Shown piece by piece: positions 1 to 10,034 of a DNA stretch of 64,000 nt. Each line of letters begins with the position of its first letter. Position 1 is the stretch's first letter. The notes beneath the pieces were generated by a model that saw only the letters and a program-made list of their open reading frames with translations, had not been told where the DNA came from and did not search any database. The stretch comes from Hydrangea macrophylla (taxonomy: Eukaryota > Streptophyta > Magnoliopsida > Cornales > Hydrangeaceae), in the NCBI GenBank assembly GCA_033977485.1, contig CM066989.1, positions 35,280,595 through 35,344,594 on the forward strand. Reading direction: 5' to 3'. A program made the position numbers and the translations under genes.

Positions 1-808
1 ATCATGGAGGCCAAGGTAGCCAATGAATCTGCTAATTGATTCCCCTCCCTGGGTAAGTAGAAGAATGCTACACTCTTGAATTGTCACTTGAGCTTGTCGA
101 GATGATCATGATGGGGCTTCAACCTTTCTTCTTTCACCTTCTATTCTTCTTGACCTATGATACAATGAGGTTTGAATCTCTAAAGACATTCAATTTCTGA
201 ACCATCAATTCTATGGCTTCTTCCATCCCCAAAATGCATGCCTCGTATTCAGTGGTATTGTTTGGTGGAGTTATAATTGAGCTTGACTGCCAGTGGGGTA
301 TGGTCCCCTTTGGTGACACCAGAATCATCCCTACTCCGTAGCCTTTCATATTGGCTGCCCCATCGAAGTACAACTTCCACTGCTCTTCTTTAACTTCCAT
401 GATGTTCTCGTCTGGGAATGGGAAGTCTCCATTTTCCTCAGGATCAATTGCGTGTTCAGCAAGATGCTTAGCTAAAGTTCTCCCTTTTACTGACTTGCTT
501 GTTACATACTTGATATTGAATTCAGATAGTAGAAGTAACCAACGGGATATGCAATCGGTTAGGGCGGATTTTTCAAGGAGGTCCATGCGGGATAGGAGCA
601 CAACTGAAAAGGCCAGCATGTAGTGTCTTAATCGGCGAGTGTACCAGACTAGAGCCCAGCATATTGTTTTGAGAGTAGAGTAGTTGAGCTCATACCCAAT
701 AATCCTCTTGCTAAGGTAATATATAGCTTTTTTGGAGTAGCTCTCTTCTCCTTCTTGGTCTAGCATGCAACCCATGGTAGTTTTAGAGATGGATAGGTAA
801 AGAATCAA
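1..808 (-). pseudogene. Tat-type RNase H plus second RNase H (aRNH), pol fragment
   Basis: A 217-residue minus-strand frame (808-155) covers the end of the RT-linked RNase H and the start of a second RNase H. The first domain has MGCMLDQEGE near its start, the KKAIYYLSKR segment and SRWLLLLSEF. The second begins at about residue 143 with WKLYFDGAANMKGYGVG and continues with NNTTEYEACILGMEEAIEL. Its first catalytic Asp (YFDGA) and the Glu of TEYEA are present. Positions 154-1 continue the same domain in decayed frames; a trace of the closing ADALATLA-type motif is visible at the extreme left. The dual RNase H would degrade the RNA of the RNA:DNA hybrid during reverse transcription. The domain is cut by the window edge. 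Confidence 0.8.
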
Positions 809-923
809 AGGCTTATGAGGGTATGTGGTGAAAGGATAGGTGGATTTGGTGGTAGGCTTTTATTTTGTCTAAGGCGACTTGAAATTGGTCATCCCATTGG
901 AACTTCTCTACTTTTTTCAACAG

Positions 924-1920
924 TCAGAACAAGGGATCATATATGATTGTGAGCTTGGAGATGAACTGGCTGATGAATTGGATTTTCTCGAGAAATCCTC
1001 TTACTTCTTTCTCATTCTGCGGCAGTGCCATCTCTAAAATTTCCTTTATCTTAGAGGGGTCTACATCTATTCCCCTTTGTGTGATGAGAAAACCCAGAAG
1101 CTTCCCAGTCACTAAAAGTGCACTTCTTCGGATTCAGTCTCATCTTATATTTGCGCAATCTTTCAAAGAATTTCTCCAATGCTACCAAGTGTCTTTCTTT
1201 ATCCTTGGATTTCACGATCATGTCATCTACGTACACCTATACGTTTTTGTGAATCATGTCATATAGCAGAGTGGTGGCAGCTCTTTGGTAGGTTGCCCCG
1301 GCATTCTTGAGCCCAAAAGGCATTACCCTATAACAGTAAGTCCCCTGTGGTGTGGTGAACGTCTTCTTTTCCCTGTCTTCCTGCACCATTAAAATCTGGT
1401 TGTACCCTGAGAAACCATCCATAAATGACAACAACTCATGTCCTACGGTGTTATCTACCAAAATGTCAATGTAAGGAAGTGGGAAGTCATCCTTCGGACT
1501 GGCCTTATTTAGATCACGAAAATCAACGCACACACGAACTTTTCCATCCTTCTTAGAGATTGGCGCGATGTTTGCTACCCATTCTAGATACCCTGTGACA
1601 ATGATGAATCAAGCCTTGAACTACTTTTCTACCTCTTCTTTGACCTTGAGTGCCCATTCTGATCTCATGCACCTTAGTTTTTGCTTAACAGGTTTAGAAT
1701 TGGGGAGACGGGGAATATGATGTTGGACAATGTCAGGGTCGACCCCAGGCATGTCCTTGTAAGACCAAGCAAAAACATCTTTGAATTCTTTTAGCAAACG
1801 AAATGGTTTTTCTTTGTCTTCATTATTACGCGTTGAGCCAATTTGCACAATTTGTTGATTATCTTTTTTACCTAGATGAACCGATAAAGTATCTTTTTTA
1901 CCTAGCAGGTAGTTTTTCAA
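924..1920 (-). pseudogene. Tat-type reverse transcriptase, broken
   Basis: Three overlapping minus-strand frames make up the RT. 1,920-1,621 holds the N-terminal lead (FAWSYKDMPGVDPDIVQHHI). 1,533-1,237 holds the fingers and palm (CVDFRDLNKASPKDDFPLP, MDGFSGYNQI, MPFGLKNAGATYQR). 1,236-1,051 holds the active site VYVDDMIVKSKD. 1,112-924 holds the thumb/connection (GIDVDPSKIKEI, KEVRGFLEKIQFISQFI). The catalytic YVDD is intact, but a stop codon (TAG at about 1,237) sits directly before it, apparently a single-base change of a Glu codon. A frameshift separates the thumb. A further break lies at 1,560-1,620. Confidence 0.85.
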
Positions 1921-2904
1921 TTAGTTGCTTAAGTTCGATTAGGAGATCCTCGGAGGGATCTATGCATTCACAAGTATTAGACACAGAGGAGTAAGTAGAA
2001 CCATCTTTCATTTCATTCAGAACAGGTGGAGTGATTACATCATACAGTGGTGGGCCTACGGCGGTCGACTCTGGTACAGACTCAATAATTGGAAGTACAG
2101 ACTCCAAGGGGATAGGGGATAGGGAGACACAAATAGATGACTCTACAGCCTGGTTGCTCAGACCATCCGCAGTTAGTACAATCTGATCATCTTGGCTCTT
2201 GGACCTCTTTCCTTCTTTTTCTTTGGTACTTTCCTCCCACATTTTCTTGATAGCTTCGGTGTCCAAGTACTTCAACCAGTCTTCCTCTGGGGTCTTGACA
2301 ACTTCTTCCGAATAGAATGGATCTTGATAAGGGGGCCTTTCACAGTCAGCAAAGATTTTAAGGCCAGGATAACTCTTTCCGGTGGTCTGATGGATCCAAG
2401 GTTTAGGAAATCCAAATTAGGGGGAGTCATCCCCTTCTTTCATGAACTGACCATTCAAGGTTTTGCGGTGCGGCGGGAGACTCCTTACTCTTTTCTTCCA
2501 TGAATTTTGCAGCTTGATGTCTTCTCCAGTGGGCTTGTACCCTGGCCCAAAGTTGCCTTGTTGTCCTTCAATGCAAGGGAACTCACGGATCCCTTGTTGA
2601 CGTTAGTCTAATCCCATTCTAGGGAAATAGTTCATTTTACAGATGATATTGACAACCGTGGAGTGGATCTCAGGGAACCTGCCTTCATCACTAACCATGT
2701 GGACTTCCTCCATGAAGAATCCTCCGATTTACCCTTCTTCCAGTTCCAGTATTTGGATTTTGAAGACGGGAGTGTAGCTTGGAAAGGCTTCATTTCCCCA
2801 ACTATTGCTGAAGATGATTTTTACCTTTTTCTCATGAATGTACTTGATCATTTGGTGCATAGTGGATGATACAACTTTGTTGACATGTGGCCAGGGCCTC
2901 CCAA
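1921..2904 (-). other. Decayed spacer between Tat protease and RT
   Basis: One open minus-strand frame (2,275-1,898, 125 residues) is acidic and serine-rich (KKMWEESTKEKEGKR near its start, ending LKQLIEKLPAR) and leads into the RT frame; it has no recognised domain. Between 2,904 and about 2,650, traces of the protease C-terminal LLIGRPW-type region are spread over several frames. I see no separate gene here. Confidence 0.5.
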
Positions 2905-3410
2905 TCAATAAATTGAATAAGGCAGGTAGGTATGTCCATGAGACCCTACTTGGATTTGGAGAGAAACAGTCCCCATCACAGTTTTCTTGGTGTTGTCATA
3001 AGCCCTCACAGATTGCACAGACGGAGTGATGTCTAGGATATTCACCCCCAAGGTGGTGGCAGTTCTCAGAGCGCAAACATTCAAAGCAGAACCTGTATTG
3101 ACCAGACAGAACGACACTTACTGCCCCTTGCACCCGATAGTGATATATATATATCTTTATTATGTGCAGATCCTTCCGGCGGCATGTTTTCATTGAACAA
3201 AGTAATGATTGGATCAGGGGTGAGTGTGCCTAATAAAGCCACCATATCTTCTGGTGCAACGTCAATGGGGACCTCGATCCCAGCTAAGGCATTTAACACA
3301 GCTTGCCTATGCTTGTAGGAAGTTACCATGAGGTCCCACATTGTGAGGTGTGCTTGGATTTTTTTCAACAATTTTATCAATTCATTGTCCTCTTCGATGA
3401 TCTCTTCCAT
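2905..3410 (-). pseudogene. Tat-type aspartic protease with conserved upstream linker
   Basis: The frame 3,410-3,081 carries the conserved segment found just before the protease in Tat-type polyproteins (EDNELIKLLKKIQAHLTMWD, SYKHRQAVLNALAG, ending ENMPPEGSAHNKDIYISL). After a frameshift, the frame 3,117-2,905 carries the retropepsin core (VNTGSALNVCALRT, then VRAYDNTKKTVMGTVSL). Family members normally read VDNGS or VDTGS at the active site; here the catalytic Asp position reads Asn (VNTGS), so the protease is probably inactive even without the frameshift. Confidence 0.7.
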
Positions 3411-3472
3411 CTTTCATTTTCCTTATCCTTGGTTGACCCTTTATCAATGGCTTCACTAGCAGGTTGTGGAGG

Positions 3473-5205
3473 CTAATAATGACAGCCTGACCTAATTAGA
3501 TGATCAATCTCGGTAGGGGTGGGTCCTTCTATAGTCCCATCTTCTTGGAACCAATCATAATCCATTCCCATAAATGGTTTCTCCAACTCGTTCCAAATGG
3601 AGGCATCGCTTTCATTATTGGGATCATACCATTTGAGGTCCACCACCCCTAGATCATGTTCTTCCAGGAAGAACAAATCTTGTTCATCATCTAGCTATTG
3701 CTGCCATTCATTATCCTCTCCTTTAATCAGATGAATTCCCATAGAATTCAAGATGTCAATAAGGGGCAACGGTTGTCCTAAGGGGATGATATAGGTGGTA
3801 AAGTTGAAGGATATGGGGCCAGATTCAATAAGATTGATGTTTTGGTGGTTTGGTAGGGATTTTGGGTGACATGGGGCTGCTTTGGAAGTGTCTCAATGAT
3901 ATTCTAGTCAATGAGGTCTTGGATATCGTGGCGGAGGCTCATATAATGATTGGTGTTATGGCCAGGGGCTTGATGGTAGGCACAGTGATTGGACATATCA
4001 CAACTTGGTGGTGGTGGGGTGTTTCGTGGTTGAAGTAGTTGGAGATGGCCTTTCTTGAGGAGCTGGTCTAAGGCTGAGGAGAGGGGGATTTCTAGTTTGG
4101 CAAAGTTGTAGGGTGGCTTTTCTGGAATGGACGATTGGAGGAGTTGGCTTGGTTGGGGGATTGGTATGGCCTAAGAGGGCATGCCATGGGTTGGCTGGTA
4201 GGGGCATTGACATCTAGGGAATTCCGGGAGTAGCTGGGCCTTTTTGACTGACTTGAAGGCTCTTCTTTTTTAATCTTTCCTTTTCTGATAGCATTTTCAA
4301 TCCGAGTTCCAACTTCAAACAGCTCCTTGAAGGTAGAGATGGACTGATAAAATAACTTCTCATGGTAAAGTGGTTGCAGATTCTGGATAAGCATTCCCAC
4401 CTATTCTTTTTCAATTGGCCGATGAGTCATTTGGGCCACTTTATTCCTCTACCTGCTCAAAAATGCAACGAAGGATTCATTGTTATTCTGCCGAGTAGTT
4501 TCCAGATCCTGGATGGTGACATCAAGCTCTTGGTTATCGGAGTATGATCAACAAATACCCGAACAATCTCTTTCCATGCCCGAGTTTTGGAAGCTTCCAA
4601 AGTAAGGAACCATAACAGTGCAGACTTCGCGAGGGTTTATGGGAACAACATCGTAATGTGCTCATGAGTGCAGCCCATTGATTGGAAGATGATCATGCAT
4701 AGTTTTACATGGCTTTTCGAATTCCCAGTTCCATCAAAACGATCAATTGCAGGCATCTTGAAGTTTTCTGGCAATTTCAGCCTAACAGGCTCAAAAAAGG
4801 CCTTCCAAATCTAGCATGTAATCGTCGACCCCCTTACTCTTTCTCAACATGCTTTCTAGTTTGTCGACTTTATTTATTTTCTGTTAGAATTTCTTCTCAT
4901 ACGCGGGGCGTCGGGACCCCATGAAACCACTCTTCTTCTACGTCATTCTCATGTACAGGGACAGGATGTGGTACAAACCCCGACAATGGTGGTGGTGGGA
5001 ACCCATGTGGGTATTATGGCTGCTGCTGCTTTAGTTCTTCCATGAATTTCAAGACTTGGGCCAGGCTGTCAGACTGCTGGTTTATGGTTGCTCCCAACTC
5101 GATGACCTTGTTTTCCAACTCTTCCTGATTCATGCTGAAATAACTTGGCGGGCTGATTTTGACCAAACGATTGTCTGAATTTTTGACCCAGGACGAAGAT
5201 CTCAA
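3473..5205 (-). pseudogene. Tat-type gag, multiply interrupted
   Basis: The N-terminus (5,205-5,014) starts MRSSSWVKNSDNRLVK and contains a short coiled-coil-like stretch (QEELENKVIELGATINQQSD). Further on, 4,400-4,092 encodes the retrotransposon gag core (MGMLIQNLQPLYHEKLFYQS, FKELFEVGTRIENAIRKGKI), followed by a basic, Ser/Pro-rich tail. 3,676-3,473 gives an acidic C-terminal piece (LKWYDPNNESDASIWNELEK). The intervening frames still show gag-like traces (a MTHRPIEKE-type segment around 4,430) but contain stops. The protein would form the virus-like particle. Assignment rests on this core motif and on position upstream of the protease. Confidence 0.65.
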
Positions 5206-5730
5206 CTGCTGGCTTTAAGAATCTATACTGACCTACAGATTTGAGAGGAGTGTATCAGGTTCTGAAAGTGATGACCAGACATACAATGACTATGATGTTC
5301 ACAAACCTGGACCGACTCGTATACAAACTGATTGAGACAGTGTATGCAGACTGATGAGTCAATCATGCGGATGCGGACCCTAATCTATATGATCCTACTC
5401 CTCACAGATAGTAGTTAAACGAGTAAGGTCCTAGCCATATAAAGTATGCTAACCTTACTTTCTAGTATGATCACATAGGGATAACAGGGGTTTTTGGGAT
5501 ATTTTGGAAAGTTTGGATAGAGTTTCTGGGAGAAACAGGGATTCGAAAGATTTGAAGGAATTTCTGAAAGTTATGAGAGTTTCTAGGAAAAACAGGGATT
5601 TTTGGTTGATTTGGACTGAGTTTTGGGAGAAATTGGTATCTTGTGTATTTCAGAGTTTCTGGGAGAAACTGGTATTTTGGGTATTTCAGAGTTTATGAGA
5701 GAAACTGGTATTTTGGGCATTTTTATTCTT
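5206..5730 (-). other. Gypsy leader/UTR with hairpin-forming tandem repeat
   Basis: No gene seen. From about 5,504 to 5,725 an imperfect tandem repeat runs with a unit of roughly 36 bp built around GAGTTTCTGGGAGAAACTGG. Each unit contains the small inverted repeat AGTTTC...GAAACT, so each can fold. Three clear and two weaker units are visible. The block lies between gag and the LTR fragment, where an element's 5' leader would be. Confidence 0.45.
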
Positions 5731-7377
5731 GAAAAATATGCTTAGCAAACTAGTATGATGCATTTTTATTCTTGAAAAAGAAGACTTCTCAATCCCTGGG
5801 TCGGATGAGAAAGAAAGATTTTATCGAGGGGGGGCATGAACGTGTGATCAAGTTCATTCCTTACAATCTTCTTAGATTAGGAGTCATAAAAACTCCAAAT
5901 CTTGCATGGATTCAATGTATGATCCTAGAATGTGCAAAGCTTGTAGTGTGTTTTGTGTTCATGAATTTTCTAAAGTGCCTTGGAAGTCTGAATATGAATG
6001 AATGAATAAAGAATATCATTATAGGATATGTACAAATGTAGTATGAACTAAATCCTAAGACATAAGTTAATTTGGAATGTACGTAAACATCTAAACAAAG
6101 AATTAAAGTCAAAACATGCTTGTTGTGAATAGTGGATAGAACAGTGAACTGATTTAGTAAAAATGGAAAGTGAGCTTGGAAATGTTTTTAGTTCATGATA
6201 TTTTATAGCAATCATCCTTATTGTGTCTAAAACACATATCAAAAAGCCAAATCACTATTGAAGTTATAGATTGAGAGAAATCATATAAACAAAAGAGGTT
6301 ACTCAGAAGCAGAATCCGTACTATCGATTGAAATCTAGAAAACTCTTAGAAAATAAAAAAAAAACATTTGGAGACCCTTATTATACAGAAAGTTCCCTAA
6401 GACACGGAAGTTTAAGGGAAAAAGAACTTAGGACCACTATGTGTGGAAAAGATTTCTAGGAAACAAATTGAAAGTCAACCAAAGCTGCTGTGACAGAAGA
6501 ACGGAATGTCTAGAAGGAATGTTTGGGTCAAAATGGAATTCCAAGTGTTTTTAAATCAAACCAAATATCATGGGTGCTCTTTAATGCTAGGAAGACTTTT
6601 CAAGTGGTCTTGTAATCATCCTTTGAGTATTGAACTCAGAATGTCATTTTAAAGTTGGATAACTTACTATTTTGAAGGTTGTGAGAAAACAAGGTTTGTT
6701 TCTTGGAATCCAAATGTTGGGGTTTTAGAGGGGTTTTGAAATAGGAGTTTTGAAAGTATATTTCCAGCACTCAAAGAAGATTATCATCATTTAGGAAACC
6801 AACATCAAACTTATCATCAAGAACTCCCTACATTACTTGCACAAACATGGTTTTGTTTGAGAATATGACTTCAAGAATACATATGAATGTATTGAAGTTA
6901 GAATCGTCATCCATTAAACATGTCTTTGAGGTCAAGAGCTACTATCCATAAGGATTCACTCTCCTTAAGCAACATTTCATCTAGATGATGATGAACTAGT
7001 AAGTATTTAAAGAAAAATCAAAAAGAAATGAGGTAAGAAGAGATGAACATATATAAACAAGCAAGCAAATAGAAATCAATAGATGATGATCAATGTGATT
7101 TTGGACTTGTAGCTTGGTGTTTCACTCATATATAGTGACTTTGGACATGGAAGTAGCTTCCTAATTCATAAATACTCATAAAAATGGTGATTGGGTGTAT
7201 TGAATGTGAAGTAAAGAGGAGTAATGAAGTAAAAACAATGTTGGGAACTCACTTTCTTGTTGAAAATCATAGGAGGAAGCTCTCTTTCTCTCTATTTTAA
7301 CCTTATCTCTAATACTTTCTCTCTACAACTTCTCTACACTTGCATTTTTTACCCCCAAAATGAGGAGTCAAGGGGGG

Positions 7378-7385
7378 TTTATATA
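7378..7385 (-). promoter_or_regulatory. Probable TATA box of family A LTR (copy 1)
   Basis: On the minus strand this reads TATATAAA, followed downstream by a C-rich stretch, as in the other family A copies at 15,381-15,388 (+) and 45,761-45,768 (-). Position and conservation support a promoter in the LTR; no transcript data. Confidence 0.5.
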
Positions 7386-7534
7386 GGCCAATTTGTGGGG
7401 GGGGGGGGGGTGTGATTTAAAAAGTGCTCCCATTGGACCCAAACATCTGTGAACATAAAATTACATCATTTTGGTTTTCAATTATTCAATTTGGAGCCAC
7501 AAAACAAAATTACGAAAAATGGACTTCTGGGGAG

Positions 7535-7594
7535 AGTGCCACGGCGGCACTGGGCCTGTGCCGTGGCGACAGTGGGTCTGTGTCGCGGCAGAAC
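7535..7594 (-). repeat. GC-rich palindromic motif array upstream of the TATA box
   Basis: Three diverged units of a GTGCC(G/A)CGGCGGCAC-type palindrome lie in otherwise AT-rich LTR sequence, about 150 bp upstream (minus strand) of the TATA box. The other family A copies have 3, 2 and less than 1 unit at the same place. Confidence 0.6.
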
Positions 7595-8158
7595 TGCTCC
7601 TCTGATGCCCAGAGATTCTGGTAGTCACGAAAAGGCCCTATTTTGTCCGAAATTTACAGAAAATGTATACGAACTCCAAACTGAGCTTGCGATATACCAT
7701 TGGAAAGCTAATGGAGTGTACTTTTCAAAACAAAAATAGTTCGGAGATATGTCACTTTGAAAAGTTTTGTGGTATTCGTGATAAAAGCTGATTTGATCGC
7801 CTTTTCTTCACCTTTAGAAGTTCATAATAAATCTGTTTTAAATCTAGAAATTATGTGCGATATACCATTGGAAAGCTATTGACCTCTAGTACCCATAAAA
7901 AAAAGTTTGAAAAATGATACAATGCTCCGATCTCCAAGTTAACTTTTAGGTCAAACTGGTCAAATCAAGGACATCCAGGAAGTTCTAGGAACCTTTGGGA
8001 GCTCCCGTTTTCGTCCGATTTTCTTTTAAAACTCATTTTAGTATTTTTCACATGATCTAGGTGATCTTAGAAATTTTGGGCAAATTCAGATGATTTTGGT
8101 CAAATCCTGGTCAAACTTGGTCAAACCGGTCAATGGAGACTTTTCGGGAACTTTCGAG

Positions 8159-8941
8159 TTCAATCCCTGACTTGCGGTGGACTGAGCATATGTCCTTGAA
8201 AGCGGGGGATGGACTGGCGTAGTTTCTACAACTTGCGGTGTTACGTAGTAGATGGTATCTATGACTTGCGATGACGTGGTAGATAGAGCATTAGTGTATC
8301 TAGGTGTATTACAATCAAGTCTTTCATTTGACGTGTCTGAAGTTCTACATTCTGGTATATAAGGCATGAGTAACCTACTAACAAGAATGGAATAAAGAGA
8401 AAGATATCACTAGTCGAACTATATCTTATGACCTGTATAATTGGAAATCAATGTACCTATGATATTGTGTTAGTTGGTATTCACTCAGCTTTCATTAAGC
8501 TGATGGCATTTATGCCTGGACATCCATTGTCCAAACTACCCTGTTCCTAACCCTGTAGGTGATGATCACTACCAGGACGGCTACTACGTGGAGGAGGGCT
8601 ATGCCAAGGGCAAACTAGCTGAGGATGGAGAGTTGGGAAAGACTATTACGCGGATGATTACATTTACGCGAGCTGAAGAAGAAGACAGAGTTTTAGTTTA
8701 TATTTCTTCAACTTTGTTATAATTGGTACTTGGGCATTTGTTGCTTACAAACCTTTTATAGTTCTTGTAGCGCACTCTGATGATATTGTAATATATTCAG
8801 TTCAGTATTATTAGCGTTCTTATTACTTCTAGTTGACTAGTACTGTGTGGTGTGGACAAATTAATAACATTCACCCGTCATTCACTATGGACCCAAAAAG
8901 GAAATTTATTTTTCTCTATTTTTGTTGTCCCGGAGCGTGAC
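8159..8941 (+). repeat. Family C LTR, 3' fragment
   Basis: The last ~480 bp match the end of the family C solo LTR at 40,439-50,732: a TTTCA...AAGCTGATGGC-type segment, GGAGGAGGGCTATGCC, then GGACCCAAAAAGG and the terminal CCCGGAGCGTGACA. The 5' part of the LTR is missing and meets the family A fragment at about 8,158. The 3' end abuts LINE coding sequence exactly before a GDKN-type motif, so this LTR was probably inserted in the LINE. Between 8,168 and 8,276 the motif ACTTGCG(G/A)TG occurs three times. Confidence 0.7.
8517..8533 (+). other. Conserved stem-loop in family C LTR
   Basis: TGGACA-tccat-TGTCCA forms a perfect 6-bp stem. The same place in the other two family C LTRs also holds a hairpin but with different stem bases (10,367-10,389 and 50,268-50,287). 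Confidence 0.45.
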
Positions 8942-10034
8942 AGGGATAAGAACTCTTGACATTCTTCCAACACATTCAAAGTAGAAGGAAGAGGAAAAGA
9001 AATTTTACACTAAAAAAACCTAATGGCATATTTTCTTCTAACATTGAGGAAGCTAAGTATGAAGCTATTAGGCATTTCACCGCTTTACTTGGTACCAATT
9101 CAAATAATCACTACCCTGGGAGTGAGCCATTGAGACGAATAATTGTCAAGAGAATTCCTATGGATTTAATAGAGGGATTGGATAGTACGCCAACCATAGA
9201 TGAAATTAAAAAAAACTTTCTTTAGTATGCATGAGAACAAAGCCCCTGGCCCAGATGGGTATAATGTTCACTTCTTTAAAAAGTCTTGGTCTACTGTGGG
9301 GCACTCTATAACTGCAACCATTCAAGATTTTTTTCAAATTGGGGAAATGCATAGAGAAGCTAATATCACTATTATAGCTCTAATCCCTAAAGTCCAAAAT
9401 GGGGGACTTTAGACCTATATTCTGTTGTAATACTGTGTGTAAATGCAGTTATAAAATTATTGCTAATAGACTTCAAGTTATTCTTCATATCATTACTGAG
9501 CAACATCAATCTGCTTTTGTTAAGGGTAGGAAAATTAGCGATAATGTATTATTGGCCCAAGATTTGTTAAGAGACTACCACAAGTTAGGAGGTAAACCTA
9601 GAGTTGCTATGAAAGTTGATCTCATGAATGCATTTGATAGTGTAAATTGGAACTTTCTTCTTGATTTACTAGAAAGTTTTGGATTCCCTCCAAAACTAAA
9701 GCAATGGATTAGGGCTTGTATCACTACCCCAAGGTACTCAATTAACTTTAATGGAGAATCTATGGGCTATTTTGATGGAGCCAAGAGCCTTGGGCAAGGA
9801 GATCCCATCTCCCCATATCTATTTGTTCTTGTCATGGAGGCCTTAAGCCAACTACTTCACAATAATATTCAAGAGGGCCCTTTTACATTTTATTGAAGAT
9901 GTGATAAATTAAAGATTTCTCACCTTTGTTTTGCTGATGATCTAATTATTTTGCTTCATGGTGATATTGAATCTGCTAAGATCATTAGAAAGACTTGAAA
10001 TGAATTCTATGATTTTTCTACTCTTCAAGCCAAT
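8942..10034 (+). pseudogene. LINE reverse transcriptase, N-terminal and central part
   Basis: The sequence opens with a GDKN-S segment and a stop. 8,956-9,225 carries FFQHIQSRRKRKRNFTLKKP. After a frameshift at about 9,215 comes NKAPGPDGYNVHFFKKSW (9,231 on), and after another at about 9,405 comes DFRPIFCCNTVCKCSYKIIA, HQSAFVKGRKISDNVLLAQD, MKVDLMNAFDSVNW and QGDPISPYLFVLVMEAL (to 9,893). A stop at 9,894 is followed by the RT active site FADDLIIL at about 9,929. These are the ordered motifs of a non-LTR RT palm. The frame runs on to STLQAN, where the solo LTR is inserted. Confidence 0.9.
10030..10034 (+). other. Target-site duplication CCAAT (left)
   Basis: Identical to 12,662-12,666 on the other side of the solo LTR. 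Removing one copy joins the LINE frame as QAN|NDKS without a shift. Confidence 0.85.

Larger units (their letters stand above)
1..5730 (-). mobile_element. Ty3/Gypsy Tat-lineage retrotransposon remnant (gag to aRNH)
   Basis: This is the internal part of a minus-strand Gypsy element. Reading leftwards, the order is gag (about 5,205-3,473), a conserved linker and aspartic protease (3,410-2,905), reverse transcriptase (1,920-924), RNase H and a second, archaeal-type RNase H (808-1). A second RNase H domain is known as a mark of the plant Tat lineage (Ogre/Retand relatives). Integrase and the 3' LTR would lie beyond the left edge. All frames are broken by stops and frameshifts, so the copy is dead. 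The family A LTR fragment at 5,731 lies where this element's 5' LTR should be and has the right orientation. That it is that LTR is an inference, because no LTR/PBS junction survives between them. Confidence 0.85.
5731..8158 (-). repeat. Family A LTR, truncated at both ends
   Basis: This stretch matches the family A LTRs at 14,327-17,584 (opposite strand) and 41,088-47,416 (same strand). Shared landmarks are the TATGCTTAGCAA segment near 5,736, the CTCAATCCC motif at about 5,790, TTTATATAGGCCAATTTG at 7,378 (TATA box on the minus strand), the GC-rich palindromic array at 7,535-7,594, and the GGTCAAAC repeats near 8,100. The roughly 570 bp at the LTR's 3' end (with the GGCGACTCTGT-type sequence) and about 600 bp at its 5' end are missing. 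A 14-base G run lies at 7,397-7,410. Confidence 0.75.

Noticed and set aside
351..623. Plus-strand open frame of 90 codons
   Set aside because: It is the antisense of the Tat RNase H region and has no recognisable domain.
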